This document shows positions 1-8,663 of a DNA stretch of 64,000 nucleotides, one piece after another (within the stretch, counting starts at the first letter, position 1; each line of letters begins with the position of its first letter). Location: positions 208,875 through 272,874 of the forward strand of contig CAUAFT010000001.1 of assembly GCA_958428365.1 (NCBI GenBank), in the 5' to 3' direction. The translations under genes were made by a program, and so were the position numbers. The DNA is from an uncultured Lachnospiraceae bacterium (GTDB taxonomy: Bacteria; Bacillota; Clostridia; Lachnospirales; Lachnospiraceae). Below the pieces are notes generated by a model, which was given only the letters and a program-made list of their open reading frames with translations, ran no database searches and was not told the origin of the DNA.

Positions 1-1224
1 CTATGAGCGGTAATCCGCATTGATTTTCACATAGTCATAGGTCAAATCACAGCCCCACGCCGTGGCAGAGGCTTCGCCCTGCTTCATATCGGCAATCGCA
101 GTCACTGCCGGCTCAGATAAGATCTTTGTGGCCTCCTCTTCGCTGTAATCCACGGCAACTCCGTCCTCAATGATCTGGATCTTTCCCGCGGCGCTCTCAA
201 AAAAGAGATCCACCTTTTCCGGTTCAAAGTCCACGCCGGAATATCCCAGAGCGCAGAGGATCCTTCCCCAGTTGGCGTCGTGTCCGTAGATCGCCGCCTT
301 TGTCAGGCTGGAGCAGACCACCGATTTGCTTAAAATCTTCGCCTCCTCCTTAGACTTTGCATGTACTACCTTCACCTCAAAGAGCGCCGTAGCTCCCTCT
401 CCGTCTCCCGCCATCATCTTGGCAATCTCCGTATTGACATAGTTCAGCGCCTCGCAAAACTTCCGGTAATCCTCATCTTTCTCCTTGATTTCCGGGTTCT
501 CTGCCCTTCCATTGGCAAGAAGCAGCACCGTATCATTGGTGGAAGTATCCCCATCCACAGAGATCATATTGTAGGTATCCTTCACATCCTCACGCAAAGC
601 CTCCTGCAGCAGTTCCCTGCTGATATTGGCGTCGGTGGTTACAAATCCCAGCATGGTACACATATTCGGATGGATCATACCGGAACCCTTGCACATTCCT
701 CCCACCGTCACCGTCTTTCCACCGGCTTCAAAGGTAACCGCAACCTCCTTCGCTTTCGTATCCGTAGTCATAATGGCGCAGGCGGCTCCGTGGGCGGCCT
801 CTCTGGTATCCGACAGCTCCTTTGCCATCACGCCGATCCCGGCTTTTAGCTTCTCCATCGGAAGCTGCATCCCGATCACCCCGGTGGACGCCACCAAAAC
901 AGCCTCCTGCGGTATCCTCAGCTCCTTTGCAGCCTCCTTCGCCGTCTCCTCACAGTAACCATATCCTTCCTCTCCCGTACAGGCATTGGCAATTCCCGCA
1001 TTCACCACCACCGCCTGCGCAAAAGGACTCTCTTCCACGATCTTCCTGTCATACTGTACCGGGGCCGCCTTCACCACATTCGTCGTAAACGTTCCCGCCA
1101 CCCTGCAAGGCGTCTCACTGTAAACCATCGCCATATCACTGCGATCCTTATACTTAATTCCCGCTGCCGTAGAAGCAGCTAAAAAGCCTTTCGCCGCCGT
1201 CACGCCGCCATCTATTACCTGCAT
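1..1224 (-). CDS. argJ: Bifunctional ornithine acetyltransferase / N-acetylglutamate synthase
   Basis: ArgJ transfers the acetyl group from N-acetylornithine to glutamate (recycling route) and in many bacteria also makes N-acetylglutamate from acetyl-CoA. The family signature KGSGMIHPNMCTML is present. The Thr of the CTML motif (about residue 190) is the expected self-cleavage site and nucleophile that splits the precursor into alpha and beta chains. The protein is about 407 aa, the family length, and ends at the window edge with a complete stop codon. An upstream in-frame extension begins with GTG and overlaps the preceding gene. The ATG at 1222-1224 is preferred because a GAGAGG ribosome site lies 6 nt upstream. 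The gene is last visible in the order argC-GNAT-argJ; argB and argD may follow outside the window. Confidence 0.96.
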   Translation of the reverse strand: MQVIDGGVTAAKGFLAASTAAGIKYKDRSDMAMVYSETPCRVAGTFTTNVVKAAPVQYDRKIVEESPFAQAVVVNAGIANACTGEEGYGYCEETAKEAAKELRIPQEAVLVASTGVIGMQLPMEKLKAGIGVMAKELSDTREAAHGAACAIMTTDTKAKEVAVTFEAGGKTVTVGGMCKGSGMIHPNMCTMLGFVTTDANISRELLQEALREDVKDTYNMISVDGDTSTNDTVLLLANGRAENPEIKEKDEDYRKFCEALNYVNTEIAKMMAGDGEGATALFEVKVVHAKSKEEAKILSKSVVCSSLTKAAIYGHDANWGRILCALGYSGVDFEPEKVDLFFESAAGKIQIIEDGVAVDYSEEEATKILSEPAVTAIADMKQGEASATAWGCDLTYDYVKINADYRS

Positions 1225-1262
1225 ACTCATACCTCTCTTTCTCTCGCATCTCAAATCTTTCA

Positions 1263-1718
1263 TCACGAAATAAAATTCGTAATATTCTCCTCATTCAATG
1301 TAAAATCGTAATAATTCAAATCCTCCCGGAACGTCCATCCCACACTCTTCCAGAACACGTTCCCCACCTCGTTTTTCTTAAACGCGATCAGACAGACCTT
1401 GTTAATCTGCTCTTCCTGCAGCGCCTTCATACAGGTGACCGCCATCTCCTTACCGATTCCACGCTGTCTGTATTTTTCATGGACGCAGACATGGTAAAAA
1501 CATCCTCTTCTGCCATCATGCCCGCAGAGGATAGCTCCCACGATCTGTCCATCCGCCACAGCCACGACGCTGGTGGTGGGATTTCTTCTCAAAAACCGCT
1601 CAACCCCTTCCCTGGAATCATCCAGGGTCCGCACGCCGAACCCATGAATGGACTGCCAGAGTTCATAGACTTCTTCGTAATCCTCAATTACCATTTTTCT
1701 TATTTTATATGTATCCAT
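1263..1718 (-). CDS. GNAT-family N-acetyltransferase (YpeA-like) in the arginine cluster
   Basis: A 151-residue single-domain GNAT protein. The acetyl-CoA pyrophosphate loop is RQRGIG at residues 84-89, preceded by a GHDGRRG beta-turn segment that resembles the YpeA subgroup. It lies between argC (9 nt gap) and argJ (38 nt gap), so it is almost certainly co-transcribed with them. Its position suggests a link to arginine synthesis, possibly supplementary N-acetylglutamate formation, but no residue seen here fixes the substrate. It could equally be a general metabolite or protein acetyltransferase carried in the operon. Confidence 0.85.
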   Translation of the reverse strand: MDTYKIRKMVIEDYEEVYELWQSIHGFGVRTLDDSREGVERFLRRNPTTSVVAVADGQIVGAILCGHDGRRGCFYHVCVHEKYRQRGIGKEMAVTCMKALQEEQINKVCLIAFKKNEVGNVFWKSVGWTFREDLNYYDFTLNEENITNFIS

Positions 1719-1727
1719 AGCTTTTTC

Positions 1728-2780
1728 CTACGGGAACATCGGAACCAGTTCCAATCCGGTCTCCTCCGGCAGTCCAAAGAGAATATTCATATTCTGTACT
1801 GCCTGTCCCGCGGCTCCTTTTACAATATTGTCCAGCGCGCCCATCATGATGATGCGCCCGGTTCTCTCGTCGATGACAAAGTTCACATCCACATAATTGC
1901 TTCCCTCGACCCATTTGGTCTCCGGGCAGACTTCTTTATCCAGAACGCGGACGAATTTTTCATCCTTATAATATTTATCATAGACCGCCTTTATCTCCTC
2001 ATAGGATGGCAGCTTTCCGTCCTTTTTCTTTAAGGAGGCATATTCCGTCACAAGGATCCCACGGTTCATCGGCACAAGGTGCGGCGTAAAATTGATCTGT
2101 ATCGGCTCCCCCGCAGCATAACCAAGCTGCTCTTCGATCTCCGGCGTATGTCTGTGAGACGCAACCCCGTAAGCCTTGATGTTCTCATTTACCTCACAGT
2201 AGAGGTTGGCAACCTTCGCCCCTCTTCCCGCTCCGGAGGTACCGGACTTCGCATCCACGATCAAAGTCGTCGTGTCGATCAGCCCCTCTTTTACAAGGGG
2301 ATAGGCTGTTAAAATAGAACAGGTGGTATAACATCCCGGATTGGCTACCAGTCTCCTCCCCTTCGTCTCTTCCCTGTTCAGCTCACAGAGTCCGTAGACC
2401 GCCTCCCCAATAAACTGCGGAGACTTGTGCTGGATCCCATACCAGTGTTCATAAGTTTTTACATCTTTGATGCGGTAGTCTGCGCTCAGGTCGATAACCT
2501 TACATTTTTTTAAAATTTCTTCCGTCAGCACTCCTGCCAAAAATCCCTGAGGCGTTGCGGTAAAAATTACGTCCACTTCCTCCGCCAGCTTCTCTATGTT
2601 ATCGTCCAGACAGGTATCTTCTACCAGAGTGAACATATTTCGATACACGTCTGCATATTTCTGATCGATATAGCTTCTGGAGCCATACCATTTTATCTCG
2701 ACTTCCCTGTGTCCTAAAAGGATGCGGACCAGTTCCCCTCCGGCATACCCGGTCGCTCCTATGATTCCTGCTTTTATCAT
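1728..2780 (-). CDS. argC: N-acetyl-gamma-glutamyl-phosphate reductase
   Basis: Catalyses the NADPH-dependent reduction of N-acetylglutamyl phosphate to the semialdehyde, the third step of arginine synthesis. The N-terminal Rossmann fold begins GIIGATGYAGGELVR (residues 5-19), and the catalytic cysteine is Cys150 in NPGCYTT. At 350 aa it is full length. An AGAAGGAAAG ribosome site precedes the ATG. It is the first gene of the minus-strand arginine operon and reads away from argG. ARG-box-like sites lie upstream, so repression by ArgR with arginine is expected, although argR is not in this window. Confidence 0.97.
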   Translation of the reverse strand: MIKAGIIGATGYAGGELVRILLGHREVEIKWYGSRSYIDQKYADVYRNMFTLVEDTCLDDNIEKLAEEVDVIFTATPQGFLAGVLTEEILKKCKVIDLSADYRIKDVKTYEHWYGIQHKSPQFIGEAVYGLCELNREETKGRRLVANPGCYTTCSILTAYPLVKEGLIDTTTLIVDAKSGTSGAGRGAKVANLYCEVNENIKAYGVASHRHTPEIEEQLGYAAGEPIQINFTPHLVPMNRGILVTEYASLKKKDGKLPSYEEIKAVYDKYYKDEKFVRVLDKEVCPETKWVEGSNYVDVNFVIDERTGRIIMMGALDNIVKGAAGQAVQNMNILFGLPEETGLELVPMFP

Positions 2781-2812
2781 TTTCTTTCCTTCTTTCTTGC
2801 GTAACTATTCCT

Positions 2813-2841
2813 ATCTTAGTATATCTTTTGATTTTCGTAAA
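2813..2841 (-). promoter_or_regulatory. argC promoter, TTTACG-17-TAAGAT
   Basis: On the minus strand a -35-like TTTACG (2836-2841) and a -10-like TAAGAT (2813-2818) are separated by exactly 17 nt and stand about 32 nt before the argC start. This is a sigma-A-type match by eye. The nearest ARG-box-like site (2871-2884) lies about 30 nt upstream of the -35. Confidence 0.6.
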
Positions 2842-2870
2842 GGGTTTTTGCATAATTTTTTCATTTTTAA

Positions 2871-2968
2871 TGTATATTTATTCATTTCGCATCAAAAATA
2901 TACATTCTTATTCAGCGTTTTGTAAAATCTATTTGAATTTTTATTTGTAAAATATGTATAATTTTACA
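2871..2968. promoter_or_regulatory. Cluster of ARG-box-like ArgR operators between argC and argG
   Basis: Four sites resembling the ArgR consensus TGAATwwwwATTCA can be read here: TGTATATTTATTCA (2871-2884), TACATTCTTATTCA (2901-2914), TGAATTTTTATTTG (2934-2947) and the near-palindrome TGTATAATTTTACA (2955-2968). The last sits immediately upstream of the argG -35. ArgR hexamers bind spaced pairs of such boxes, so this arrangement fits one control region serving both divergent arginine transcripts. Assignment is by motif match only. Confidence 0.6.
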
Positions 2969-2969
2969 C

Positions 2970-2998
2970 TTGCAATATTCTCATATTTATTATATAGT
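2970..2998 (+). promoter_or_regulatory. argG promoter, TTGCAA-17-TATAGT
   Basis: A -35 TTGCAA (2970-2975) and a -10 TATAGT (2993-2998) are spaced by 17 nt. The -10 is 53 nt before the argG ATG, and an AAGAAAGGA ribosome site follows. An ARG-box-like palindrome abuts the -35 on its upstream side. Confidence 0.7.
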
Positions 2999-3051
2999 AA
3001 ATGCAATGCAGATCATCTGTAAAATAACGAACGGAAGAAAGGATTAGAATT

Positions 3052-4272
3052 ATGAAAGAAAAAGTTGTTTTGGCCTACTCTGGCGGATTGGATACCACGG
3101 CGATCATTCCCTGGTTAAAAGAGAACTATGACTACGAAGTTATCTGCTGCTGCATCGACTGCGGACAGGAGGAAGAACTGGACGGATTAGAGGAAAGAGC
3201 AAAATTATCCGGAGCCAGCAAATTATACATAGAAGATATCACAGACGAATTTTGTGACGACTATATCATTCCTTGCGTACAGGCTGGCGCCGTATACGAG
3301 AATAAATATTTACTGGGTACTTCCATGGCGCGCCCTGGCATTGCAAAAAAACTGGTGGAAGTTGCAAGAAAAGAAGGCGCTACCGCTATCTGCCACGGCG
3401 CTACCGGAAAGGGAAATGACCAGATCCGTTTTGAGCTGGGTATCAAGGCTCTGGCTCCTGATTTAAAGATCATCGCTGCATGGCGTGACGACAAGTGGAA
3501 CATGGATTCCCGTGAGGCAGAGATCGAGTACTGCAAGAATCACGGCATCGACCTTCCATTCTCTGCAGACTCCTCCTACAGCCGCGACCGTAACTTATGG
3601 CACATCAGCCATGAGGGTCTTGAGTTGGAGGATCCGGCAAACGAGCCGAATTATGACCATTTACTGGTATTAGGCGTCAGCCCTGAAAAAGCTCCTGATG
3701 AGGGAGAATATGTGACCATGACCTTTGAAGCCGGAGTTCCAAAATCTGTCAACGGCAAAGAAATGAAGGTTTCCGATATCATCCGTGAATTAAACCGTCT
3801 CGGCGGAAAACACGGCATCGGTATTGTGGATATTGTAGAAAACCGTGTCGTAGGCATGAAATCCCGCGGCGTCTATGAGACTCCTGGCGGAACCATCCTG
3901 ATGGAAGCACAGCAGCAGTTGGAGGAGCTTGTATTAGACCGCGCCACCATGGAAGTGAAAAAAGACATGGGCAATAAGATGGCTCAGATCGTATATGAAG
4001 GAAAATGGTTTACCCCGCTTCGCGAGGCAGTTCAGGCATTTGTGGAGTCCACACAGAAATATGTGACCGGAGAAGTAAAATTCAAGCTATACAAAGGAAA
4101 CATCATCAAAGCCGGTACGACTTCCCCATATTCACTCTACAGTGAATCCCTTGCAAGCTTTACCACCGGCGATCTCTATGACCATCATGACGCAGAAGGC
4201 TTCATCACCTTATTTGGTCTTCCATTAAAAGTCCGCGCTATGAAGATGGCAGAGCTGGAAAAGGATCAGTAA
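3052..4272 (+). CDS. argG: Argininosuccinate synthase
   Basis: Condenses citrulline and aspartate with ATP to argininosuccinate. The N-terminal N-type PP-loop AYSGGLDTT (residues 8-16) binds ATP, and the citrulline/aspartate-binding segment HGATGKGNDQIRFE is intact. Length is 406 aa, as usual for the family. It is transcribed alone, with its own promoter and a strong hairpin downstream. argH is not adjacent, which is unusual since argGH is a common pairing, so argH probably lies elsewhere. Confidence 0.98.
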   Translation: MKEKVVLAYSGGLDTTAIIPWLKENYDYEVICCCIDCGQEEELDGLEERAKLSGASKLYIEDITDEFCDDYIIPCVQAGAVYENKYLLGTSMARPGIAKKLVEVARKEGATAICHGATGKGNDQIRFELGIKALAPDLKIIAAWRDDKWNMDSREAEIEYCKNHGIDLPFSADSSYSRDRNLWHISHEGLELEDPANEPNYDHLLVLGVSPEKAPDEGEYVTMTFEAGVPKSVNGKEMKVSDIIRELNRLGGKHGIGIVDIVENRVVGMKSRGVYETPGGTILMEAQQQLEELVLDRATMEVKKDMGNKMAQIVYEGKWFTPLREAVQAFVESTQKYVTGEVKFKLYKGNIIKAGTTSPYSLYSESLASFTTGDLYDHHDAEGFITLFGLPLKVRAMKMAELEKDQ

Positions 4273-4312
4273 GCGAACGGATACATCTTTCAAAACGATA
4301 TTAACAAAAAAT

Positions 4313-4352
4313 AAAAGGCTGAATCTTACTTTACTGTAAGTTCAGCCTTTTT
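4313..4352. terminator. Bidirectional rho-independent terminator after argG
   Basis: The stem AAAGGCTGAA/TTCAGCCTTT encloses a loop that itself contains CTTAC/GTAAG, and is followed by T5 on the plus strand and T-rich sequence on the minus strand. It lies between convergent argG and the cupin gene and can serve both. Confidence 0.85.
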
Positions 4353-4378
4353 CTGTGATTCCCGCGATTCTGATTTTT

Positions 4379-4729
4379 CTACACCTGTATGATGACTGCC
4401 ATCAATTCCAAATCTTCCTCTTCTGAAGCATTGGCTATGCTATGTCTGCCTCCGTTTTTGCAGATGCAGACATCCCCTGCCGACACAAAAGAAGCCTCCC
4501 CGTTGTCATTATAATCGGCATTTCCCCGAAGCACGGTGATAATCTCCTCCTCACCGATGTGTTCATGCATTCCCAGAGAACAGCCCGGCTTTAAAATCAG
4601 CCTTGCGATCACATTCGCGTTGCTCTCGTACTCTCCTTTTACTACGGAGGGAATCAGCTCCACTGTTCCGTCCCCGCCCTTCATATGTTCGTTAAAAATA
4701 TGTGTGATGTCCGAATATTTTTTTACCAT
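4379..4729 (-). CDS. Small cupin-domain protein
   Basis: A 116-residue single cupin. The metal-binding pattern is visible as His55-x-His57 with Glu61/62 in the first motif and His96 in the second. Small cupins of this type bind a divalent metal and are involved in sugar, oxalate or small-molecule metabolism, or act as sensors. Nothing here fixes a substrate. It is monocistronic, preceded by an AGGAGG-like ribosome site and followed by the shared terminator with argG. Confidence 0.85.
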   Translation of the reverse strand: MVKKYSDITHIFNEHMKGGDGTVELIPSVVKGEYESNANVIARLILKPGCSLGMHEHIGEEEIITVLRGNADYNDNGEASFVSAGDVCICKNGGRHSIANASEEEDLELMAVIIQV

Positions 4730-4802
4730 GTAACTTCCTCCTAATTCTCATTTCCTTTTTCCTATCACAACTTTACCAATAAGACCCATCTCATTCTGAT
4801 TC

Positions 4803-5579
4803 TCAGCCAAGAGCCACATCCAGGATCATCATGATCAGAAAACCAACGGAAAAGCCCAGAGTTCCGATATTGGTGTGTTCCCCCTGGGACGCCTCCGGCA
4901 ATAATTCTTCCACCACTACATAGATCATCGCCCCCGCCGCAAAAGCCAGAAGATACGGGAGGATCGGCGAAATAATTCCCATCAGCAACAGCGTCAGCAG
5001 TGCGCCCGCCGGCTCCACGATACCGGATAACATTCCATATAAAAACGCCTTTTTCTTACTCTTACCCTCTGCCAGAAGAGGCATGGAAATAATGGCTCCC
5101 TCCGGAAAATTCTGAATCGCAATTCCTATGGACAGCGCCGCCGCCCCTGCCAGGGTGATGTTCCCTTCCCCTGCCAGAACTCCGGCAAAGACCACGCCCA
5201 CCGCCATTCCCTCCGGAATATTATGCAATGTCACAGCCAGAACCATCATGGTGGTCTTTTTCAGCTTGCTGGGCTTTCCCTCAGGCACGTCGCTGTTCAT
5301 ATGCAGGTGAGGAACCAGCCTGTCCATTCCATATAAAAAGCAGATACCCAGAGCAAAGCCCACCGCCGCCGGGAAAAAGGCAAATTTCCCAAGATTTCCG
5401 GACATGTCAATGGCTGGGATCAACAAAGACCAGACCGACGCCGCCACCATGACCCCGGAGGCAAAACCCAAAAGGGCTTTTTGCAGTAAATGATGCATTT
5501 CACCTTTCAGGAAGAAGACGCAGGCTGCGCCTGCTGCCGTTCCGAAAAATGGTATAAGTATTCCTATGAATGTTTGCAT
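4803..5579 (-). CDS. ZIP-family divalent metal transporter (ZupT-like)
   Basis: A 258-residue integral membrane protein with about eight hydrophobic segments. The family metal-site motifs are clear: HNIPEG in the fourth helix (residues 119-124) and QNFPEG in the fifth (156-161, with Gln where Zn-type ZIPs often have His/Glu). A charged, histidine-containing loop lies between helices 3 and 4. Members import Zn2+, Fe2+ or Mn2+ across the cytoplasmic membrane. No metalloregulator gene is adjacent. Confidence 0.9.
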   Translation of the reverse strand: MQTFIGILIPFFGTAAGAACVFFLKGEMHHLLQKALLGFASGVMVAASVWSLLIPAIDMSGNLGKFAFFPAAVGFALGICFLYGMDRLVPHLHMNSDVPEGKPSKLKKTTMMVLAVTLHNIPEGMAVGVVFAGVLAGEGNITLAGAAALSIGIAIQNFPEGAIISMPLLAEGKSKKKAFLYGMLSGIVEPAGALLTLLLMGIISPILPYLLAFAAGAMIYVVVEELLPEASQGEHTNIGTLGFSVGFLIMMILDVALG

Positions 5580-5721
5580 ATTCTGTCTCCAATTATTGTT
5601 TTATATTTTATACCATTTTATCATAGAACATTTTCCTTTTTTGTCAATGATTTTCCTTTAAAAACAGACAGGACCATTATTTCCATAGATATGATCTACA
5701 AAAATAACAGTCCCCTTCCTT

Positions 5722-6780
5722 TTACTGTTCCAACTGATGGATATAAATGCAGTTCGGAGTCTCCACTTCCACCGGTCTGGCATCCATCAGGCAATACCTG
5801 TCCTCATAATTGATCTTAAAGGTGCGAATCTCATTGGAGTCGTGATTCAGACTCACAAAATGGCGTCCGTCCGGGAATACGGCAAGGGCTTTCGGATAAT
5901 CGCCGCTGATCCTTGTCTCGGCGATCTGCGTCAGCAGTCCCGTCTCCTGATCGATCTCATAAATGACCACATCATTGATGCCCACATTGGAGACAAAGAG
6001 ATATTTTCCATCCGCCGAATGCTCGATTCCCGACGCATTGCAGGAGATTCCCTCCCCCTCCAGATCCGTAGTCACACTCTGGATCTTCTCAAATACCGGT
6101 TGGTCATCCTCCACAGAGTACTGATAGACTTCCACCTCATTTTTCAGTTCGCAGAGCACATAGGCGAATCTTCCGTCCACACTGAAACGGATCATGCGCG
6201 GACCGGAATCCAACTCACATCTTAGGATGTCCACCAGCTTGATCCTGCCTCTCTCATAGTCGATCCGGTAAATCTTCACATGGTCAAGCCCACTGTCCAC
6301 CGCACATAAAAATTGCTGATCCGGCGTCACCTTCACGCAGTGTACATGGGGTCTGGAAGCTCTCTCTGCCACCCCTCTGCCAAGTCCCTTATGAAAGATT
6401 CCATCTGCAATATCCACAATGCTTCCGTCCTCGGCGAGGCGCATCATGCTGACTCTTCCGTCGTGATAGCCTCCCACAAAGAGGTAACGATCCTCCTGAT
6501 CCAGATCCACATAACAGCCCCTCATTCCGCCGATCCACTTCTCATTCATGGGAATCAGATCTCCGTCCGGCTGAATGGCAAAGGCCTCCACTCCCTCGTC
6601 CGCTATGGAATAGAGATATTTTCCACTGTGGGATACGATCAGATCCGACGGGTTGTTGATGGGAACAACCTTGCGTTCTATCAGTTCTCCCTTTTCCTCC
6701 TCCACGTCATAGATGTGAATACCGACGCTGTGTTCATGGGTGTAAGTTCCTACATAGGCAACATATTTTCCAGTCTTCAT
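5722..6780 (-). CDS. Lactonase-family seven-bladed beta-propeller protein
   Basis: A 352-residue protein of the YkgB/Pgl-type lactonase family. It begins YVGTYTHEHSVGIHIYDV and shows repeated blade motifs such as HPHxHCVxxTPDxxFLCAVDxG and FVSNVGINDVVIYEID. E. coli Pgl of this fold hydrolyses 6-phosphogluconolactone, but many members have unknown substrates. No oxidative pentose-phosphate gene is adjacent. Its start overlaps the upstream U32 gene by 4 nt, indicating translational coupling at the end of the tRNA-hydroxylation operon. Confidence 0.88.
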   Translation of the reverse strand: MKTGKYVAYVGTYTHEHSVGIHIYDVEEEKGELIERKVVPINNPSDLIVSHSGKYLYSIADEGVEAFAIQPDGDLIPMNEKWIGGMRGCYVDLDQEDRYLFVGGYHDGRVSMMRLAEDGSIVDIADGIFHKGLGRGVAERASRPHVHCVKVTPDQQFLCAVDSGLDHVKIYRIDYERGRIKLVDILRCELDSGPRMIRFSVDGRFAYVLCELKNEVEVYQYSVEDDQPVFEKIQSVTTDLEGEGISCNASGIEHSADGKYLFVSNVGINDVVIYEIDQETGLLTQIAETRISGDYPKALAVFPDGRHFVSLNHDSNEIRTFKINYEDRYCLMDARPVEVETPNCIYIHQLEQ

Positions 6781-8012
6781 GGCTGCCCCTCCTCTTTTCT
6801 TCTCAGAATATCATATTGTTCCAATGGCTCTCCCAAATCGATCCACAGAATCTGCTTCGGATGGGGCGCGGACTCCATTTCCTTCCCCTCTTCGTCCAGG
6901 ATCCGTCTTACCACCACCCTGCGGTTATCGCCATTGGGCTTCATGACTTCGATCTCCTCTCCCACAGAGAACTTGTTTCTCTGCTCAATACAAAAAAGTC
7001 CTTCTTCATTCTTTTCGCCCACAATTCCAAGATAGGTGTATTCTTTTAAATAGGTATTGTTATCATAGATCTGTGTATTTTCATCCGGCTTCCCGAAAAA
7101 AAATCCCGTTGTAAACTGACGGTAGGTACAGTTGGAGATCTGATCCTGATACCAGTCCATATTTTTCCGGTAAAGCTCCGGGGATACCAGATAATCGTCG
7201 ATCGCCTTCCGGTAAGTTCTGGCAACCGTCGCCACATAGAGTGCCGTCTTCATCCTGCCCTCGATCTTAAAGCTGTCGATCCCCGCCTCGATCAATTCCG
7301 GAATATGCTCGATCATACACAGATCCTTGGAATTGAAAATGTAGGTGCCCCGCTCATTTTCATAGACCGGCATATATTCTCCGGGTCTGGTCTCCTCCAC
7401 AATGGAGTATTTCCAACGGCAGGGATGGGTACAGGCACCCTGGTTGGCGTCCCTTCCTGTAAAAAAGTTACTGAGCAGGCATCTCCCGGAATAGGAGATA
7501 CACATGGCTCCGTGGATAAAGGTCTCGATCTCCATATCCTCCGGGATCTCTTCCCGGATCCGCCGGATCTCCTCTAAGGAAAGCTCTCTGGCGGATACCA
7601 CTCTCTTTGCTCCCTGCTGATACCAGAAACGGTAGGTCCCGTAATTCGTATTATTTGCCTGGGTTGAAATATGGATCTCGATCTCCGGGCAGACTTCCTT
7701 CGCAATGGTAAAAACGCCGGGATCGGAAATAATCAGGGCATCAGGTCTGATCTCCTTTAACTCTGTAAAATATTTCCGCACTCCTTCCAGATCCCCGTTG
7801 TGCGCTAAAATATTCGCAGTGACATATACCTTAACGCCACGCTCATGGGCAAAGGCGATCCCCTCGGCAATCTCTTCATTGGTAAAATTTTTTGCCTTGG
7901 CTCTGAGCCCGAACGCCTCTCCTCCGATGTAGACGGCATCCGCACCGAAGATCACCGCGATCTTCAGCACTTCCAGACTGCTCGCCGGTACTAATAATTC
8001 GGGATGTCTCAT
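6777..8012 (-). CDS. Peptidase U32-family protein, probable tRNA 5-hydroxyuridine synthase component (TrhP-type)
   Basis: U32-family proteins adjacent to yrrM-type methyltransferases (YrrN/YrrO, TrhP in Bacillus) form 5-hydroxyuridine at tRNA position 34, using prephenate and an iron-sulfur cluster. The protein has the TIM-barrel start ELLVPASSLEVLKIAV and four clustered cysteines (171, 178, 194, 198) in the order CISYSGRC...CTHPC, the expected cluster ligands. Length is 411 aa. Its start overlaps the upstream trmR-like gene by 4 nt. The classic annotation is collagenase-like peptidase; the tRNA role is inferred from family and context. Confidence 0.85.
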   Translation of the reverse strand: MRHPELLVPASSLEVLKIAVIFGADAVYIGGEAFGLRAKAKNFTNEEIAEGIAFAHERGVKVYVTANILAHNGDLEGVRKYFTELKEIRPDALIISDPGVFTIAKEVCPEIEIHISTQANNTNYGTYRFWYQQGAKRVVSARELSLEEIRRIREEIPEDMEIETFIHGAMCISYSGRCLLSNFFTGRDANQGACTHPCRWKYSIVEETRPGEYMPVYENERGTYIFNSKDLCMIEHIPELIEAGIDSFKIEGRMKTALYVATVARTYRKAIDDYLVSPELYRKNMDWYQDQISNCTYRQFTTGFFFGKPDENTQIYDNNTYLKEYTYLGIVGEKNEEGLFCIEQRNKFSVGEEIEVMKPNGDNRRVVVRRILDEEGKEMESAPHPKQILWIDLGEPLEQYDILRRKEEGQP

Positions 8013-8662
8013 GATTTCGTTCCCTTCCTTGTACTGATTGTGATTCCGTCCCCGATGGGCAGAACTGCCGTTGTCAGTTCCTCGCTGTGGGTCAGCTCGT
8101 ATAGATATTCCCGCATACGCTTATGTATGGTGCGGTTCCTTCTGGTCACCGCAAACCGGGATTGAATAATGTCCCCATCCTGCAAGACGTTATCCGAGAC
8201 TAAGATTCCATTCGGCGCTAATAGCCGCAGAATCTCCGGCAGAAAATTCAGATACTGACCCTTTGCCGCATCCATAAAGATAAAGTCAAAAGGTTCTTCC
8301 AGGGTGCGCAGAACTTCCTTCGCATCCCCCTCTAAGAGGGTGATCCTGTCCTGTTTTCCTGCCCGCTCAAAATTCGCTCTTGCAATCGGAATCCGTTTCT
8401 CATAATTTTCTATCGTAGTGATGGTACAGGACGCTGGATTATACTCCGCCATCAATATGGCGGAAAAACCTACCGCTGTTCCCACCTCCAAAATCCGCGT
8501 CGGGCGCTTGATCTGAAGCAGCACCTTTAAAAAACTCTGCATCTCCTTTCGGATAATCGGGACATAGGAGGCAAGCGCCTCCCTCTCGATCTCATCCAGT
8601 ATCCCGGTATTCCCCACATCCAGGGAATTGATATAGGTCACCAGTCTCTCATCTACGATCAT
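8009..8662 (-). CDS. trmR: SAM-dependent O-methyltransferase, probable tRNA 5-hydroxyuridine methyltransferase
   Basis: A 217-residue class I methyltransferase of the YrrM/caffeoyl-CoA O-methyltransferase type. Motif I is ILEVGTAVGFSAI, and the acidic metal/SAM site appears as FIFMDAAKGQY. In Bacillus subtilis the orthologous TrmR converts 5-hydroxyuridine at tRNA position 34 to 5-methoxyuridine. The directly coupled downstream U32 gene (4 nt overlap) supplies the hydroxylation step, which supports this role over a small-molecule methyltransferase. Confidence 0.85.
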   Translation of the reverse strand: MIVDERLVTYINSLDVGNTGILDEIEREALASYVPIIRKEMQSFLKVLLQIKRPTRILEVGTAVGFSAILMAEYNPASCTITTIENYEKRIPIARANFERAGKQDRITLLEGDAKEVLRTLEEPFDFIFMDAAKGQYLNFLPEILRLLAPNGILVSDNVLQDGDIIQSRFAVTRRNRTIHKRMREYLYELTHSEELTTAVLPIGDGITISTRKGTKS

Positions 8663-8663
8663 A

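Noticed and set aside
1225..1266. N-terminal extension of ArgJ
   Set aside because: It starts with GTG, overlaps the GNAT gene, and a better ribosome site precedes ATG 1224.
2821..3051. T-box or riboswitch leader for argG or argC
   Set aside because: The leaders are short and AT-rich with no T-box GGTGG-type motif or known aptamer pattern. ARG-box-like sites explain regulation better.
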